Positions 36,741 to 46,191 are shown, counted from the first letter of the stretch. The stretch is DNA of 64,000 bases from Gemmatimonas sp. (GCA_021154325.1 JAJKIR010000118.1:1-64000); one strand, 5' to 3'. Made by a program: numbers and translations. The notes: generated by a model from the letters alone, not told the origin.

Positions 36741-37403
36741 TTAGCGGCGCACGCGGGGCGTGAGGACCGCTGCAGCGGGTGGGCGACGAGTTGCCGGCGC
36801 CGCACGCACGGCACCTGCCGCAGGCATCGCTGCTGGCGCTACAGGCGCTCTGTACGGATCGACGCACGGTGGGTAGCTGCCGGTCGGTACGTAGCCCGGA
36901 GGACAGCCGCCGTAGCTCGGCGCTCCGTAGCTCGGCGGATAGTACGGTGAGTAGCCAGGGGGCGCGTAGTTGCCATAGCCGCCCGCCGGATAGCTCGGCG
37001 TTGGGTAATACGGGGCACCGTAGGCCGGGGGTGCATAACGAGGCGGGACATACGTCGGCGGCGCGAGTTCCGAGAAGAGCGGCGTCTGGGGCGCGATTGG
37101 ATATCCGTAGCTCTGGCACGCATAGCCATACGCGTAAGGACAGGTGCGGGCAACCTGCTCGTACCCATTGCCGAGGTCGACCAGTACCCGACCGTCGGGC
37201 AAGACGATGACTGGATAATTCTCGAAAACCGTCTGGCCAAAAGTCGTGGGTGTGTGCGGAGGGGGCGGCGGAGCGATGGTGGCGATTCTCGCGCGCCCCT
37301 GCGGGGCGACGAACACATGCGCATGCGTCGACTGCGCCTGCAACCAGGCGGCACCCAGCCCAACGAGCGCGAACGACCGCACAACCATCCGGAGGAATGC
37401 CAT
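36741..37403 (-). CDS. exported Pro/Tyr/Gly-rich protein, 220 aa
   Basis: Signal peptide (VVRSFALVGLGAAWLQAQ). A short folded-looking region follows (TTFGQTVFENYPVIVLPDGRVLVDLGNGYEQVAR), then about 90 residues dominated by Pro, Tyr and Gly (PPTYVPPRYAPPAYGAPYY) and a basic Ala/Pro tail. Composition suggests an extended surface or envelope protein. GGGAGG lies nine bases before ATG 37403. Function unknown. Confidence 0.75.
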   Translation of the reverse strand: MAFLRMVVRSFALVGLGAAWLQAQSTHAHVFVAPQGRARIATIAPPPPPHTPTTFGQTVFENYPVIVLPDGRVLVDLGNGYEQVARTCPYAYGYACQSYGYPIAPQTPLFSELAPPTYVPPRYAPPAYGAPYYPTPSYPAGGYGNYAPPGYSPYYPPSYGAPSYGGCPPGYVPTGSYPPCVDPYRAPVAPAAMPAAGAVRAAPATRRPPAAAVLTPRVRR

Positions 37404-37808
37404 CGGCGGAACCCTCCCCAGCGCGCGAGCCAGCGCGCATCACATGAGACCGTTTCAGGATGGCCTAACACACCCTGAAACCCAGAGAATCAATTGTCCG
37501 AAAGACTGGTCGTTATCGAGGAGCCCTCGGCGACCTCCAACAACCTATTGTCGAATCCGATTGTCAAACAGAGGTCTTGGGATCGAAAATGCCGCGACGC
37601 AGCGGCGGTGTGGAACCGCATCCCTGTTCGGTTGTGGGACACAAAATCCCATAGCCGGCCAAGGGAGGCGTAGAAGCCAAGTCTGGAGTGGCGTAAAGAC
37701 TATGCCGCGAAAGTAGTTAGGCACATATTGCAAGCGGGCATGGTCCTTCCCTTACGTACTGTTAGCTTCACGCCCACACCACTCGCTTCCCAGCACCAGA
37801 GGACTCCG
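37404..37808. other. 405-base intergenic region between divergent genes
   Basis: Less GC-rich than its surroundings. It contains an inverted pair GTTTCAGG/CCTGAAAC (about 37450-37480) and TGGGA/TCCCA near 37630-37650. Both flanking genes are transcribed away from it, so it should carry their promoters, but I cannot single out convincing -35/-10 pairs. No gene is recognised. Confidence 0.5.
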
Positions 37809-39065
37809 TTGGATATCAAGCGCGAGCCACCCAAAAAGACGAAGAAGTACGTCGCCGGCGGCGTTGCTATCGTTGGCGTGCTCGTCATCTCCGCATTCAT
37901 CAGTCGGCTCAAGCCGGCAGCGCCGCCCGTCGAGCGCGCCACGCTCTGGATCGACACGGTGAAGAAGGGCGACATGACGATCTCGGTGAACGCGCCGGGA
38001 ACGCTCGTTCCCGAACACGTCCGGATCATCGTCGCCACGACCAGCGGACGCGTGGAGACCTTGCCGGTGCGCCCCGGTGTCAGTGTCACACCCGACGAGA
38101 CGATTCTCACGCTGAGCAATCCAGACATCGATCTGCAGACGCTGCAGTATCAGCAGCAGCTCACGCAGTCGTATTCTGCTCTCGCTCAGTTGAAGACCTC
38201 GCTGCAGCAAGGCATGATGTCGCAGGAAGGGGCCGTCGCGCAGCTCGTGACACAATATCAGAACGCGCTCCGCGTCGCGGCGGTCGCCGACTCGCTGGCC
38301 AAGAAGGACCTCGCAAGCAAGAACGAGGTCGCGGCTGCGCACGATCAGGTCACCGAGCTGAAGCGCCGCCTCGATCTCGAGCGTCAACGCTACGCCGACA
38401 TGCAGGCTGCGCAGAAACAGCAGCTCGATCTCCAGGCGGATCAGATCACTGGGCTCAAGCGGATTCTGCAGGAGCAGCGCAATCGCGTGTCGGCGATGCG
38501 CGTGACGGCCGGCGAGGCTGGTCAGCTCTTATCGTTAGGCAATCCGCAGCTCGAGCTCGGCCAGTGGGTCAACTCTGGTATCGAGCTCGCGCGGGTGGCG
38601 CAGCCGGGCCGCCTCAAGGCCGTGTTGCGCGTTCCCGAGACGCAGGCCAAGGATGTCGCCGTCGGTCAGCGCGCCGTGATCGACCTGCACAACAACGGCA
38701 CGGTCGAGGGGCACGTCATTCGCGCCGATCCGTCGTCGCAAGCTGGAACCGTCACGGTCGAGGTCGCGCTCGATGGCGCACTGCCCAACGGCGCCCGCTC
38801 GGACCTCAGCGTCGACGGCACGATCGAGATCGAGAAGCTCAAGGATGTCACCTTCGTCGGCCGCCCAGCGTATGGCCAGGCCGAGAGCACTGTTGGCCTG
38901 TTCAAGGTCGAGAAGGGCTCCGGCTATGCGAGCCGGGTGAACGTGAAGCTCGGACGCGCCTCCGTGAACACCATCGTCGTCAACGGCGGTCTCGCAGTTG
39001 GCGACAGCGTCATCATCTCCGACATGTCGACGTGGGACAACACCTCTCGCGTCAGACTCAAGTAA
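37809..39065 (+). CDS. HlyD/MacA-type efflux periplasmic adaptor, 418 aa
   Basis: One N-terminal membrane helix (YVAGGVAIVGVLVISAFIS) is followed by the membrane-fusion layout: beta strands, a long coiled-coil hairpin (LQYQQQLTQSYSALAQLKTSL through RQRYADMQAAQKQQLDLQADQ), a lipoyl-like return and a beta-barrel (LKAVLRVPETQAKDVAVGQRAVIDL). It would bridge an inner-membrane transporter and an outer-membrane channel. Start TTG 37809 has AGAGGA five bases upstream; the frame runs on to 37728. An ATPase follows, but no permease. Confidence 0.88.
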   Translation: MDIKREPPKKTKKYVAGGVAIVGVLVISAFISRLKPAAPPVERATLWIDTVKKGDMTISVNAPGTLVPEHVRIIVATTSGRVETLPVRPGVSVTPDETILTLSNPDIDLQTLQYQQQLTQSYSALAQLKTSLQQGMMSQEGAVAQLVTQYQNALRVAAVADSLAKKDLASKNEVAAAHDQVTELKRRLDLERQRYADMQAAQKQQLDLQADQITGLKRILQEQRNRVSAMRVTAGEAGQLLSLGNPQLELGQWVNSGIELARVAQPGRLKAVLRVPETQAKDVAVGQRAVIDLHNNGTVEGHVIRADPSSQAGTVTVEVALDGALPNGARSDLSVDGTIEIEKLKDVTFVGRPAYGQAESTVGLFKVEKGSGYASRVNVKLGRASVNTIVVNGGLAVGDSVIISDMSTWDNTSRVRLK

Positions 39066-39107
39066 GTCCCTCGCCCCTCCTCCCTAGGCCCAAACCCCTA
39101 GCCCCTC
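39066..39107. repeat. six 7-bp units filling the adaptor-ATPase gap
   Basis: Units GTCCCTC, GCCCCTC, CTCCCTA, GGCCCAA, ACCCCTA and GCCCCTC run in one phase from just after the TAA to five bases before the next ATG. The stretch is pyrimidine rich, so the ATPase gene has no Shine-Dalgarno-like sequence. Confidence 0.65.
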
Positions 39108-39112
39108 CCACA

Positions 39113-39877
<765 letters not shown>

Positions 39878-39893
39878 CGCATGGAGCGTCGAG

Positions 39894-39932
39894 GGGCGGG
39901 TGTTTAGCGCTTGCTAAACACCCGCCCTTTCG
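39894..39932 (+). terminator. Rho-independent terminator after the first ATPase
   Basis: A perfect 15-bp inverted repeat (39894-39908 with 39913-39927) around a 4-base loop, followed by TTTCGTT. Confidence 0.9.
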
Positions 39933-40016
39933 TTGTCCCGCCATCGCATCACAGCTACTTTTCGGCAACCGGAGCCGGCTCGATCCGGCTCCGCCCTCGC
40001 CCCTCTGGAGCTTTCA

Positions 40017-40769
40017 ATGGGTCTGTTCTCTTCGTCGACGCAATCGCGGCTTGCCGCCGCCGAGCCCGCGCCCATCACTGGCCCGCTCATCGCCATGCGG
40101 AATCTCGAGAAGGTGTTCGAGACGCCGGCCGGGCGTATGTATGTCCTGCGTCGCATCACCTTCGACGTGCAGCCCGGCGAGTTCATCTCGATCATGGGGC
40201 CGTCGGGTGCCGGCAAGTCGACGCTCCTCTCGATCCTCGGCATGCTCGATAGCGCATGGACCGGTGAGTTCTATTTCGTCGGCCATCCCGTTCACGCGAT
40301 GAGTCACAAGCAGCGCGTCGCGCTCAACAAGGAGCACATCGGCTTCGTTTTCCAGCAGTACCATCTGATCGACGACCTCACCGTTGCCGAGAATCTGGAC
40401 ATCCCGCTTTCGTATCGAAACGTCAAGAAATCGGAGCGTGAAGCGATCGTCGGCGATACGCTCGACCGCTTTGGCATGGTCGGCAAGAAGGATCTCTATC
40501 CCCGGCAGCTCTCTGGCGGTCAGCAGCAGCTTGTCGGCGTCGCGCGCGCCGTCATAGCCAAGCCGAAGCTCATTCTCGCCGACGAGCCCACCGGCAACCT
40601 GCACTCGAGCCAGGGCCGCGAGATCATGGAGCTCTTCAAGCGTCTCAACTCCGAGGGAACCACGATCATTCAGGTCACGCACTCCGAGGAGAACGCGCGT
40701 TTTGGCAATCGAATCGTGGAGCTCAAGGACGGCTGGATCACTGGCACCGAAGGCGCCATCGCCCGCTGA
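40017..40769 (+). CDS. second ABC transporter ATPase, MacB/LolD type, 250 aa
   Basis: Walker A GPSGAGKSTLLS, FVFQQYHLIDDLT, signature LSGGQQQLVGVARAV (Leu where the usual Arg follows QQQ), Walker B LILADEPTGNLHS and switch QVTHSEENARFG. A short N-terminal extension (MGLFSSSTQSRLAAAEPAP) precedes the core. ATG 40017 has GGAG upstream. It is separated from the first ATPase by a strong terminator and ended by its own, so it forms a separate unit. It is also without a permease. Confidence 0.92.
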   Translation: MGLFSSSTQSRLAAAEPAPITGPLIAMRNLEKVFETPAGRMYVLRRITFDVQPGEFISIMGPSGAGKSTLLSILGMLDSAWTGEFYFVGHPVHAMSHKQRVALNKEHIGFVFQQYHLIDDLTVAENLDIPLSYRNVKKSEREAIVGDTLDRFGMVGKKDLYPRQLSGGQQQLVGVARAVIAKPKLILADEPTGNLHSSQGREIMELFKRLNSEGTTIIQVTHSEENARFGNRIVELKDGWITGTEGAIAR

Positions 40770-40792
40770 TTCTCGGCGCGGCCACCAGGAAG

Positions 40793-40828
40793 GGGAGCGG
40801 AACGAGCATCTCGTTTCGCTCCCTTTTT
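40793..40828 (+). terminator. Rho-independent terminator after the second ATPase
   Basis: A 14-bp stem (40793-40806 with 40810-40823, one G-T pair) around a 3-base loop, followed by TTTTT. Confidence 0.9.
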
Positions 40829-40920
40829 GTGTGCGCTTGTAGGACTCTCGATCCCATCGTCGCGCGTCGCGCTCGCGAGGGCTGGCATATGGACCCTCGT
40901 TTGTTCCAGCTTTCCACTAC

Positions 40921-42294
40921 ATGCCCTTACACGACCTCCAGTCTCGACCGCACGTCCTCGTCGCCGACGATCAGGCCGACGTTCTCGAGGCGCTCCGGCT
41001 CCTCCTCAAGACGCACGGCTACGACATCGATACGGCCACCTCGCCGTCGGCCGTCCTGTCGGCGCTCGAGAAGCGCGACTACGACGCGCTCTTGCTCGAC
41101 ATGAACTACACGCGCGACACGACGTCGGGTAAGGAGGGTCTCGACTTGCTGCAGCAACTGGGCGGCCTCGAACCCGACCTGCCGATCATCGTGATGACGG
41201 CGTGGGGAAGCGTGGAAGGCGCGGTCGAGGCGATGCGCCGCGGCGCTCGCGATTACATCGAAAAACCGTGGGACAACGCACGCCTGATGACGATTCTCGG
41301 AACTCAGGTCGAGCTGGGGCGCGCGCTCCGGCGCGCCCGCCGTCTCGAGAGCGAGAATCGACTCCTGCGACGCGACAACCTTCCGCGCCTCATCGCCGAC
41401 TCGCCGAAGATGAAGCCGATTCTCCAGCTCATGGAGCGGGTCGGGCCGTCGGATGCGAATGTACTCATCACCGGTGAGCACGGCACCGGCAAAGAGCTGG
41501 TGGCGCAGTGGCTGCACGCATCGTCGGCAAGGGCGCAGAAGCCGTTCATTCCCGTGAACATGGGCGGCCTGTCGGAAGGGCTATTCGAGAGTGAGCTCTT
41601 TGGTCACGTGAAGGGCTCGTTCACGGATGCGAAGACCGATCGTGTTGGCCGTTTCGAGCTCGCCGACACCGGGACGATCTTTCTCGACGAGATCGGGAAC
41701 GTACCCTTCGCGCTCCAGGCGAAGCTCCTCCGCGTGCTGCAAACGGGGGACGTCGAGCGCGTCGGCTCGTCGAAGGCACGCCATGTGGATGTGCGCGTGA
41801 TCTCGGCGACGAACGCGCGGCTGAACGATGAGGTGGCGGCGGGGCGGTTCCGCGAGGATCTGCTCTTCCGGATCAATACCATCGAGCTGCATCTGCCTCC
41901 ACTCCGAGAGCGGCGCGAGGACGTTCCGCCGCTGGCGATGCATTTCCTGAGGCGTCATGCGGCGCGTTACCGCAAGCACCTCACCGGATTCGATCCAGGG
42001 GCAATGCAGCTGCTGCTCGAACACGCCTGGCCGGGAAACATCCGCGAGCTCGATCATGCCGTCGAGCGCGCCGTGCTGCTCGCCCAGAGTGAGCAGGTTC
42101 GGGGCGCCGATCTCGCCCTCCGCGGCGCGTCGACGGCCGCGCCGCGGCTGGAAGAGCTGACGCTCGAGGAGGTCGAGCGCCTCCTCATTCAGAAAGCGCT
42201 GAGCCGATACGACGGTAACGTCAGCCGCGCCGCGCAAGCGCTCGGGCTCTCGCGAAGCGCGCTCTATCGCCGGATCGCCGCCTACGAACTGTGA
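40921..42294 (+). CDS. NtrC-family response regulator with non-canonical GAFTGA loop, 457 aa
   Basis: Receiver domain with the acidic pair at Asp16-Asp17 and phospho-acceptor Asp60 (DALLLDMNY). The central AAA+ domain has Walker A GEHGTGKE, Walker B TIFLDEIGN and the arginine finger region FREDLLFRIN. The C-terminal Fis-type HTH is NVSRAAQALGLSRSALYRRI. The sigma-54-contacting loop reads GSFTDA instead of GAFTGA, so it may not activate sigma-54 in the usual way. A histidine kinase follows after a heptamer-built gap; the pair follows the ABC genes and may control them. Confidence 0.92.
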   Translation: MPLHDLQSRPHVLVADDQADVLEALRLLLKTHGYDIDTATSPSAVLSALEKRDYDALLLDMNYTRDTTSGKEGLDLLQQLGGLEPDLPIIVMTAWGSVEGAVEAMRRGARDYIEKPWDNARLMTILGTQVELGRALRRARRLESENRLLRRDNLPRLIADSPKMKPILQLMERVGPSDANVLITGEHGTGKELVAQWLHASSARAQKPFIPVNMGGLSEGLFESELFGHVKGSFTDAKTDRVGRFELADTGTIFLDEIGNVPFALQAKLLRVLQTGDVERVGSSKARHVDVRVISATNARLNDEVAAGRFREDLLFRINTIELHLPPLRERREDVPPLAMHFLRRHAARYRKHLTGFDPGAMQLLLEHAWPGNIRELDHAVERAVLLAQSEQVRGADLALRGASTAAPRLEELTLEEVERLLIQKALSRYDGNVSRAAQALGLSRSALYRRIAAYEL

Positions 42295-42297
42295 TGG

Positions 42298-42394
42298 GTT
42301 GACGGTGGTCGGTGAACCGTGAACTGTGATTGCGGAGCACCGATCACGACTCACCGATCACCGTTCACCCAGTACCATCGTCAACCGACCACCG
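42298..42394. repeat. 7-bp phased repeat array filling the regulator-kinase gap
   Basis: From just after the regulator stop to the base before the kinase ATG the sequence reads as 7-bp units in one phase: GTTGACG, GTGGTCG, GTGAACC, GTGAACT, GTGATTG, then CCGATCA, CGACTCA, CCGATCA, CCGTTCA and so on. The right half is a rough inverted version of the left, so a long imperfect hairpin is possible. Confidence 0.75.
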
Positions 42395-43750
42395 ATGGCT
42401 GACCGCCGAGAGAAGCCCCTGGCGCCTCACGAGCGACGCGTGCTGCAACTCGCGTTGGTCGCCGGCTTGCCCGGCATCATCGTCTCGCTCGTCCTGCTCT
42501 GGCGCGACGATTACAGCGCGAAGGTGCAATGGACGCTCGGCATCTTCGTCCTCGGCTCATGGCTCATTACGGCATTCGTGCTGCGCGAACGTGTCGTTAG
42601 GCCTCTGCAGACGCTATCGAACATGCTGGCGGCGCTGCGCGAAGGGGACTACTCCATCCGGGCGCGGGGCGCCGAGCGTGACGACGCGTTGGGGCTCGCG
42701 TACCTCGAGGCGAACCTGCTTGGCGAGACGTTGCGCACGCAGCGACTCGGCGCGATGGAAGCCACCGCGCTCCTTCGCACAGTCATGGCCGACATCGACG
42801 TCGCCGTGTTCGCCTTCGATGACGATGAGCGCCTGCGACTCGTGAACAGCGCTGGCGAACGACTGCTCGGACATGTCGCGGAACGGCTGCTCGGACGATC
42901 GGCCGAACAAGTGGGCCTAGCGGATTGTCTCGTTGGTGAGTCGCCGCGGACCATGGACGTGACGTTTCCCGGCGGCGCGGGACGATGGGAGGTACGGCGC
43001 GGCTCGTTCCGTCAGAATGGTCGTCCGCACACGTTGCTCGTGCTCGCCGACGTCACGAAGGCGTTGCGCGAGGAAGAGCTGCAGGCGTGGCGGCGGCTGG
43101 TGCGCGTACTCAGCCATGAGATCAACAATTCGCTCGCGCCAATCAAATCAATCGCGGGCAGTCTGCAGACGTTGCTCGATCGGCCCGTTCGCGCGAGCGA
43201 CGTCGACAATGACATCAGACGCGGGCTATCAGTGATAGGCGGGCGCTCGGAAGCGTTGATCCGCTTCATGTCGGCCTACGCGCGGCTGGCTCGGCTCCCT
43301 GCACCACATCGTCTTCCACTCGATGTCGGCACGTGGGTTCGTCGCGTTGCCGCGCTCGAGACCCGGTTGCCCGTTCGTGTCGAAGCCGGACCTCCGACCG
43401 TGATTCGCGCCGATGGCGATCAGCTCGATCAGCTTCTTATAAACTTGCTACGCAATGCGGTCGATGCATCGCTCGAGACCGACGGTGCAGTCTGTATCCG
43501 ATGGACACGCCAAAACGGCACGGTAGCAATCCTCGTGGAGGATGATGGCCCTGGGTTGCCGAGCAGCGCGAATTTGTTCGTGCCGTTCTTCACGACAAAG
43601 CCTCAAGGTTCAGGCATTGGGCTGGTACTCTCGCGCCAGATTGCCGAAGCGCACGGCGGCTCATTGTCGCTGGAGAACAGGAAGAATGCTCGCGGATGCG
43701 TCGCAACTTTCCGGCTCGCCGTTGATGATGCCGCGCGCAGCGCTGGCTGA
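42395..43750 (+). CDS. membrane sensor histidine kinase, NtrY-like, 451 aa
   Basis: Two N-terminal membrane helices (QLALVAGLPGIIVSLVLLW, TLGIFVLGSWLITAFVL), a HAMP segment (VVRPLQTLSNMLAALREGDYSI), a PAS-like domain (ALLRTVMADIDVAVFAFDDDERL), a HisKA with phospho-His in VLSHEINNSLAPIKS, and the ATPase domain (LLINLLRNAVDAS, VEDDGPGLP, GSGIGLVLSRQIAEAHGG). It is the likely partner of the NtrC-like regulator just upstream. ATG 42395 follows the repeat array directly. Confidence 0.92.
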   Translation: MADRREKPLAPHERRVLQLALVAGLPGIIVSLVLLWRDDYSAKVQWTLGIFVLGSWLITAFVLRERVVRPLQTLSNMLAALREGDYSIRARGAERDDALGLAYLEANLLGETLRTQRLGAMEATALLRTVMADIDVAVFAFDDDERLRLVNSAGERLLGHVAERLLGRSAEQVGLADCLVGESPRTMDVTFPGGAGRWEVRRGSFRQNGRPHTLLVLADVTKALREEELQAWRRLVRVLSHEINNSLAPIKSIAGSLQTLLDRPVRASDVDNDIRRGLSVIGGRSEALIRFMSAYARLARLPAPHRLPLDVGTWVRRVAALETRLPVRVEAGPPTVIRADGDQLDQLLINLLRNAVDASLETDGAVCIRWTRQNGTVAILVEDDGPGLPSSANLFVPFFTTKPQGSGIGLVLSRQIAEAHGGSLSLENRKNARGCVATFRLAVDDAARSAG

Positions 43751-44148
43751 GTGCGTACGCCCTGATGTTTAGACGTCTTTGATGGAGGCGAGCACGTCAA
43801 TCGGGTGATCTGTGTCACCGACGGACAGGCACCGCAGATCACCAGAAATTTGCCTCGAAGCTGTCAGCGATTCAGGGACGCGGCGGCACGCAGGATGCCT
43901 CTGTCCCGAGTGCCGCGACGATGGTCGTCGCTCGGAGCGCGACCGGCATCGGCGGACCACCCCATCAATTGGGGCGGCCGCAGAACGAAGTGGGTCGCAA
44001 GGATGTCCCGCGATGAAGCGGGGCAATCGAAGGTGAGCCCCACCTTCGTCGAGTCGGAAGGGAGAAGTCGCCGACTGGATCCGATGCTCCGCCCGCAAGG
44101 TCGCCCGCGGGGGCTTGAACGCGGAGGGCGGCATAGTGGGAGGAGACA
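43751..44148. other. 398-base intergenic region, structured leader candidate
   Basis: No credible gene: reading frames here lack sensible protein composition. Several local inverted repeats occur, the clearest being CGAAGGTG...CACCTTCG near 44028-44048 and ATCAATTGGGG/CCCCATC-type pairing around 43960. A structured untranslated leader for the outer-membrane protein gene is possible, but nothing matches a riboswitch I know. Confidence 0.35.
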
Positions 44149-45183
44149 ATGCGAATTGGGTTTTCGAGTAGCTGTGCGATCGGCCTCGCGATCGCCCTGA
44201 CGTTGGGAGGCGTGTCGACTGTGAAGGCGCAGCAGACGGACTCGACTCGCCGCACCACCACCACCCGACGCAATTCAGCGCGTCGTACGGCACGTTCGTC
44301 GCAGCGCATTCCGATCAGCAAGGATCGGAACACCTCGACAGGTGAAGTCGCTGCGCAGCCGGCACCAACCCCGACCGTGAATCAGGATTCGATCGCGGCG
44401 GCGGAGCGTGCACGGCAGGATTCGATTGCAGCAGCAGAGCGGGCCCGGCAGGATTCCGTCGCGCGTGTCGAGCAGATGCGTCGTGACTCGATCGCTGCTG
44501 CGGAACGTCGTCGGCAGGATTCGGTTGCAGCGGCGGAGCGGGCACGGCAGGACTCGATAGCACGCGCAGATTCGATCGCTCGTGCCGAGGCTTTGGCGCT
44601 TCGGTTGCGTCGTTGGGGAGGTGGGGCGTACATCGGTATCGGTGGTGGCGCCACGCTGACGCAGGGCGACATCTCCAGTTCGATGAACATCGGCGGGACC
44701 AACCCGAGCGGTGGATATGGCACGGGCTGGCACGTCACGGTACCGATCGGCGTGGATTTCACAGGCAACCCCTTCGGCCTTCGGGTCGATGGAACCTACG
44801 GCCGGCTGGCGGCGAATAACTTCACGAGCGGCGCGACACAGTACCATCCGTCTGACGTGACCGTTGCGCAACTCAACGGCGACATCAAGCTCCGTGTTCC
44901 GCTCGGTCGCAGCTGGAGCCGTTTCTACGTCCTCGGCGGTGGCGGCGCGAGCCGGCTCTTCGGCTACTCCACCACCCCAGTCACCGGCGGCAACACGGTC
45001 TCGTTCGGTGATGCCGATACCGAGTGGGGCTGGAACGCTGGCGCAGGCTTCAACTTCAACTTCGGCCGGATGACGGGCCTGTTCCTCGAGACGCGGTATA
45101 TGAGCTTCTCGCCGTCCTCGAACAACGGTTTCCCGTACACGAAGGCGAACACGATTCCGATCACGTTGGGAATCCAGTTCTAA
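44149..45183 (+). CDS. outer-membrane beta-barrel protein with hendecad coiled-coil repeats, 344 aa
   Basis: Signal peptide (CAIGLAIALTLGGVSTVKAQ), a Ser/Thr/Arg-rich linker, then residues 80-150 made of 11-residue repeats (DSIAAAERARQ and variants) predicted as a long helix or coiled coil. The C-terminal ~190 residues are an 8-stranded-type barrel (YIGIGGGATLTQGDIS, FYVLGGGGASRLFG, AGAGFNFNFGRMTGLFLETRY), ending in IQF with a terminal aromatic, the outer-membrane assembly signal. GGAGGAG lies four bases before the ATG. The coiled coil may reach into the periplasm or cell wall. Confidence 0.85.
   Translation: MRIGFSSSCAIGLAIALTLGGVSTVKAQQTDSTRRTTTTRRNSARRTARSSQRIPISKDRNTSTGEVAAQPAPTPTVNQDSIAAAERARQDSIAAAERARQDSVARVEQMRRDSIAAAERRRQDSVAAAERARQDSIARADSIARAEALALRLRRWGGGAYIGIGGGATLTQGDISSSMNIGGTNPSGGYGTGWHVTVPIGVDFTGNPFGLRVDGTYGRLAANNFTSGATQYHPSDVTVAQLNGDIKLRVPLGRSWSRFYVLGGGGASRLFGYSTTPVTGGNTVSFGDADTEWGWNAGAGFNFNFGRMTGLFLETRYMSFSPSSNNGFPYTKANTIPITLGIQF
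44386..44596 (+). repeat. 33-bp coding tandem repeats (11-residue units)
   Basis: About six imperfect copies of a 33-bp unit encoding D-S-[IV]-A-[AR]-[AV]-E-[RQ]-x-R-[QR]. Units start at 44386 and recur every 33 bases until a shortened copy near 44566. Confidence 0.85.
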
Positions 45184-45203
45184 GCGAGCGGGGCTAGTGT
45201 TTC

Positions 45204-45247
45204 ATCGTGCCGCCCCGCGACGAAGCGGGGCGGCACGATTATCTTCT
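45204..45247 (+). terminator. Rho-independent terminator after the outer-membrane protein
   Basis: A perfect 15-bp inverted repeat (45204-45218 with 45225-45239) around GACGAA, followed by T-rich TATCTTC. Confidence 0.85.
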
Positions 45248-45283
45248 ACTGTTATGGCGACCACGCAACCACAGCGCGAATCG

Positions 45284-46120
45284 ATGAAAAAGCTGTCACT
45301 GTTCGTCCTGGCTTTCCTGCCGTCCTGCGCCTCTGCCCAGCATTCGGGTGCTCGCGCGGATGACGAGTCGCCGCGGCGCACGGTGACGCTGGCCTCGCAG
45401 GACACGACGCCGGTGCCCAATTCGCAGCCAATGGTCGTGGCCGCTTCTTCCGAGCGTCGTTTTCGCTCTCGAACCGATAGCCTGGAGTGGGTCTCGGCGA
45501 AGAACGTTGCCGACAAGTCCAAGGGTTTTCGTCTGATCGTCTCCCTACAGGAAAAGCGGCTATGGGCCATCGTCGGTGAGGACACCGTCTTGGACACGCC
45601 GGTAGCTACGGCCAAGGGGACCACCCTGAAGTACGGAAGGCGCGCCTGGACCTTCCGCACCCCGCGTGGGATTCGAACGGTCCTCCGCAAGGAAGCCGAC
45701 CCGGTCTGGATTCCGCCCGATTGGCTCTACGCGGAGGTCGCGAGCGAGTACGATCTCAAGCTCCGGAAGATCGAGCGGGGGCAGCCGATCAAGCTGTCGG
45801 ATGGCCGTTCGCTCGTGGTGCGCGACACGCTGGTCGGGGTGATTGGGAAGGACTCGCACTTCTACCAGCTTCCGGTAGACGAGCATATCGTATTCGACAG
45901 CACGCTCTACGTTCCTCCGACGGGTACGGCAAACCGTCGCGTGGAAGGCGAGTTGGGGAAATACCGGTTGGATCTCGGTGACGGATATTTGCTGCACGGC
46001 ACTCCCGACAAGGAGTCGATTGGTCTCGCGGCGACGCACGGCTGCATCCGGCTTCGCGACGAGGACATCGAGTGGCTGTACACGTACGTGCCTGTCGGGA
46101 CGAAGGTGTACATCTACTGA
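45284..46120 (+). CDS. L,D-transpeptidase (YkuD domain), exported, 278 aa
   Basis: Signal peptide MKKLSLFVLAFLPSCASAQ. The YkuD domain runs from GFRLIVSLQEKRLWAIVGED to the end, with the catalytic block HGTPDKESIGLAATHGCIRLRDEDIEWLY containing His and Cys in the HxxxHGCIRL arrangement. Such enzymes form 3-3 cross-links or attach proteins to peptidoglycan. ATG 45284 begins a clean signal peptide; ATG 45254 in the same frame is possible. Confidence 0.9.
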   Translation: MKKLSLFVLAFLPSCASAQHSGARADDESPRRTVTLASQDTTPVPNSQPMVVAASSERRFRSRTDSLEWVSAKNVADKSKGFRLIVSLQEKRLWAIVGEDTVLDTPVATAKGTTLKYGRRAWTFRTPRGIRTVLRKEADPVWIPPDWLYAEVASEYDLKLRKIERGQPIKLSDGRSLVVRDTLVGVIGKDSHFYQLPVDEHIVFDSTLYVPPTGTANRRVEGELGKYRLDLGDGYLLHGTPDKESIGLAATHGCIRLRDEDIEWLYTYVPVGTKVYIY

Positions 46121-46141
46121 GGCGCTTGGTGCTAGGTGCTA
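46121..46141. repeat. three 7-bp units after the transpeptidase gene
   Basis: GGCGCTT, GGTGCTA, GGTGCTA directly follow the TGA stop and abut the terminator hairpin. Same 7-bp period as the other intergenic arrays. Confidence 0.6.
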
Positions 46142-46142
46142 G

Positions 46143-46176
46143 AAGGGCCGCGGCGAGTTGCCGCGGCCCTTTTCGT
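46143..46176. terminator. intrinsic terminator, probably bidirectional
   Basis: AAGGGCCGCGGC (46143-46154) pairs with GCCGCGGCCCTT (46160-46171), followed by TTTCGTT on the plus strand. It separates convergent genes (L,D-transpeptidase and CHRD lipoprotein). The octamer CGTTAGGC begins at 46174. Confidence 0.85.
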
Positions 46177-46191
46177 TAGGCAACCGGGCAA

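Noticed and set aside
35473-37443. A 656-aa fusion upstream of the CapA domain
   Set aside because: The N-terminal half reads the Pro/Tyr-rich gene out of phase, has no domain and lacks a signal peptide. A signal peptide appears only at GTG 36699.
43805-44200. 131-aa plus-strand ORF in the long intergenic region
   Set aside because: Arg/Pro-rich shadow composition, no ribosome site, and it overlaps the well-supported outer-membrane protein start with GGAGGAG.
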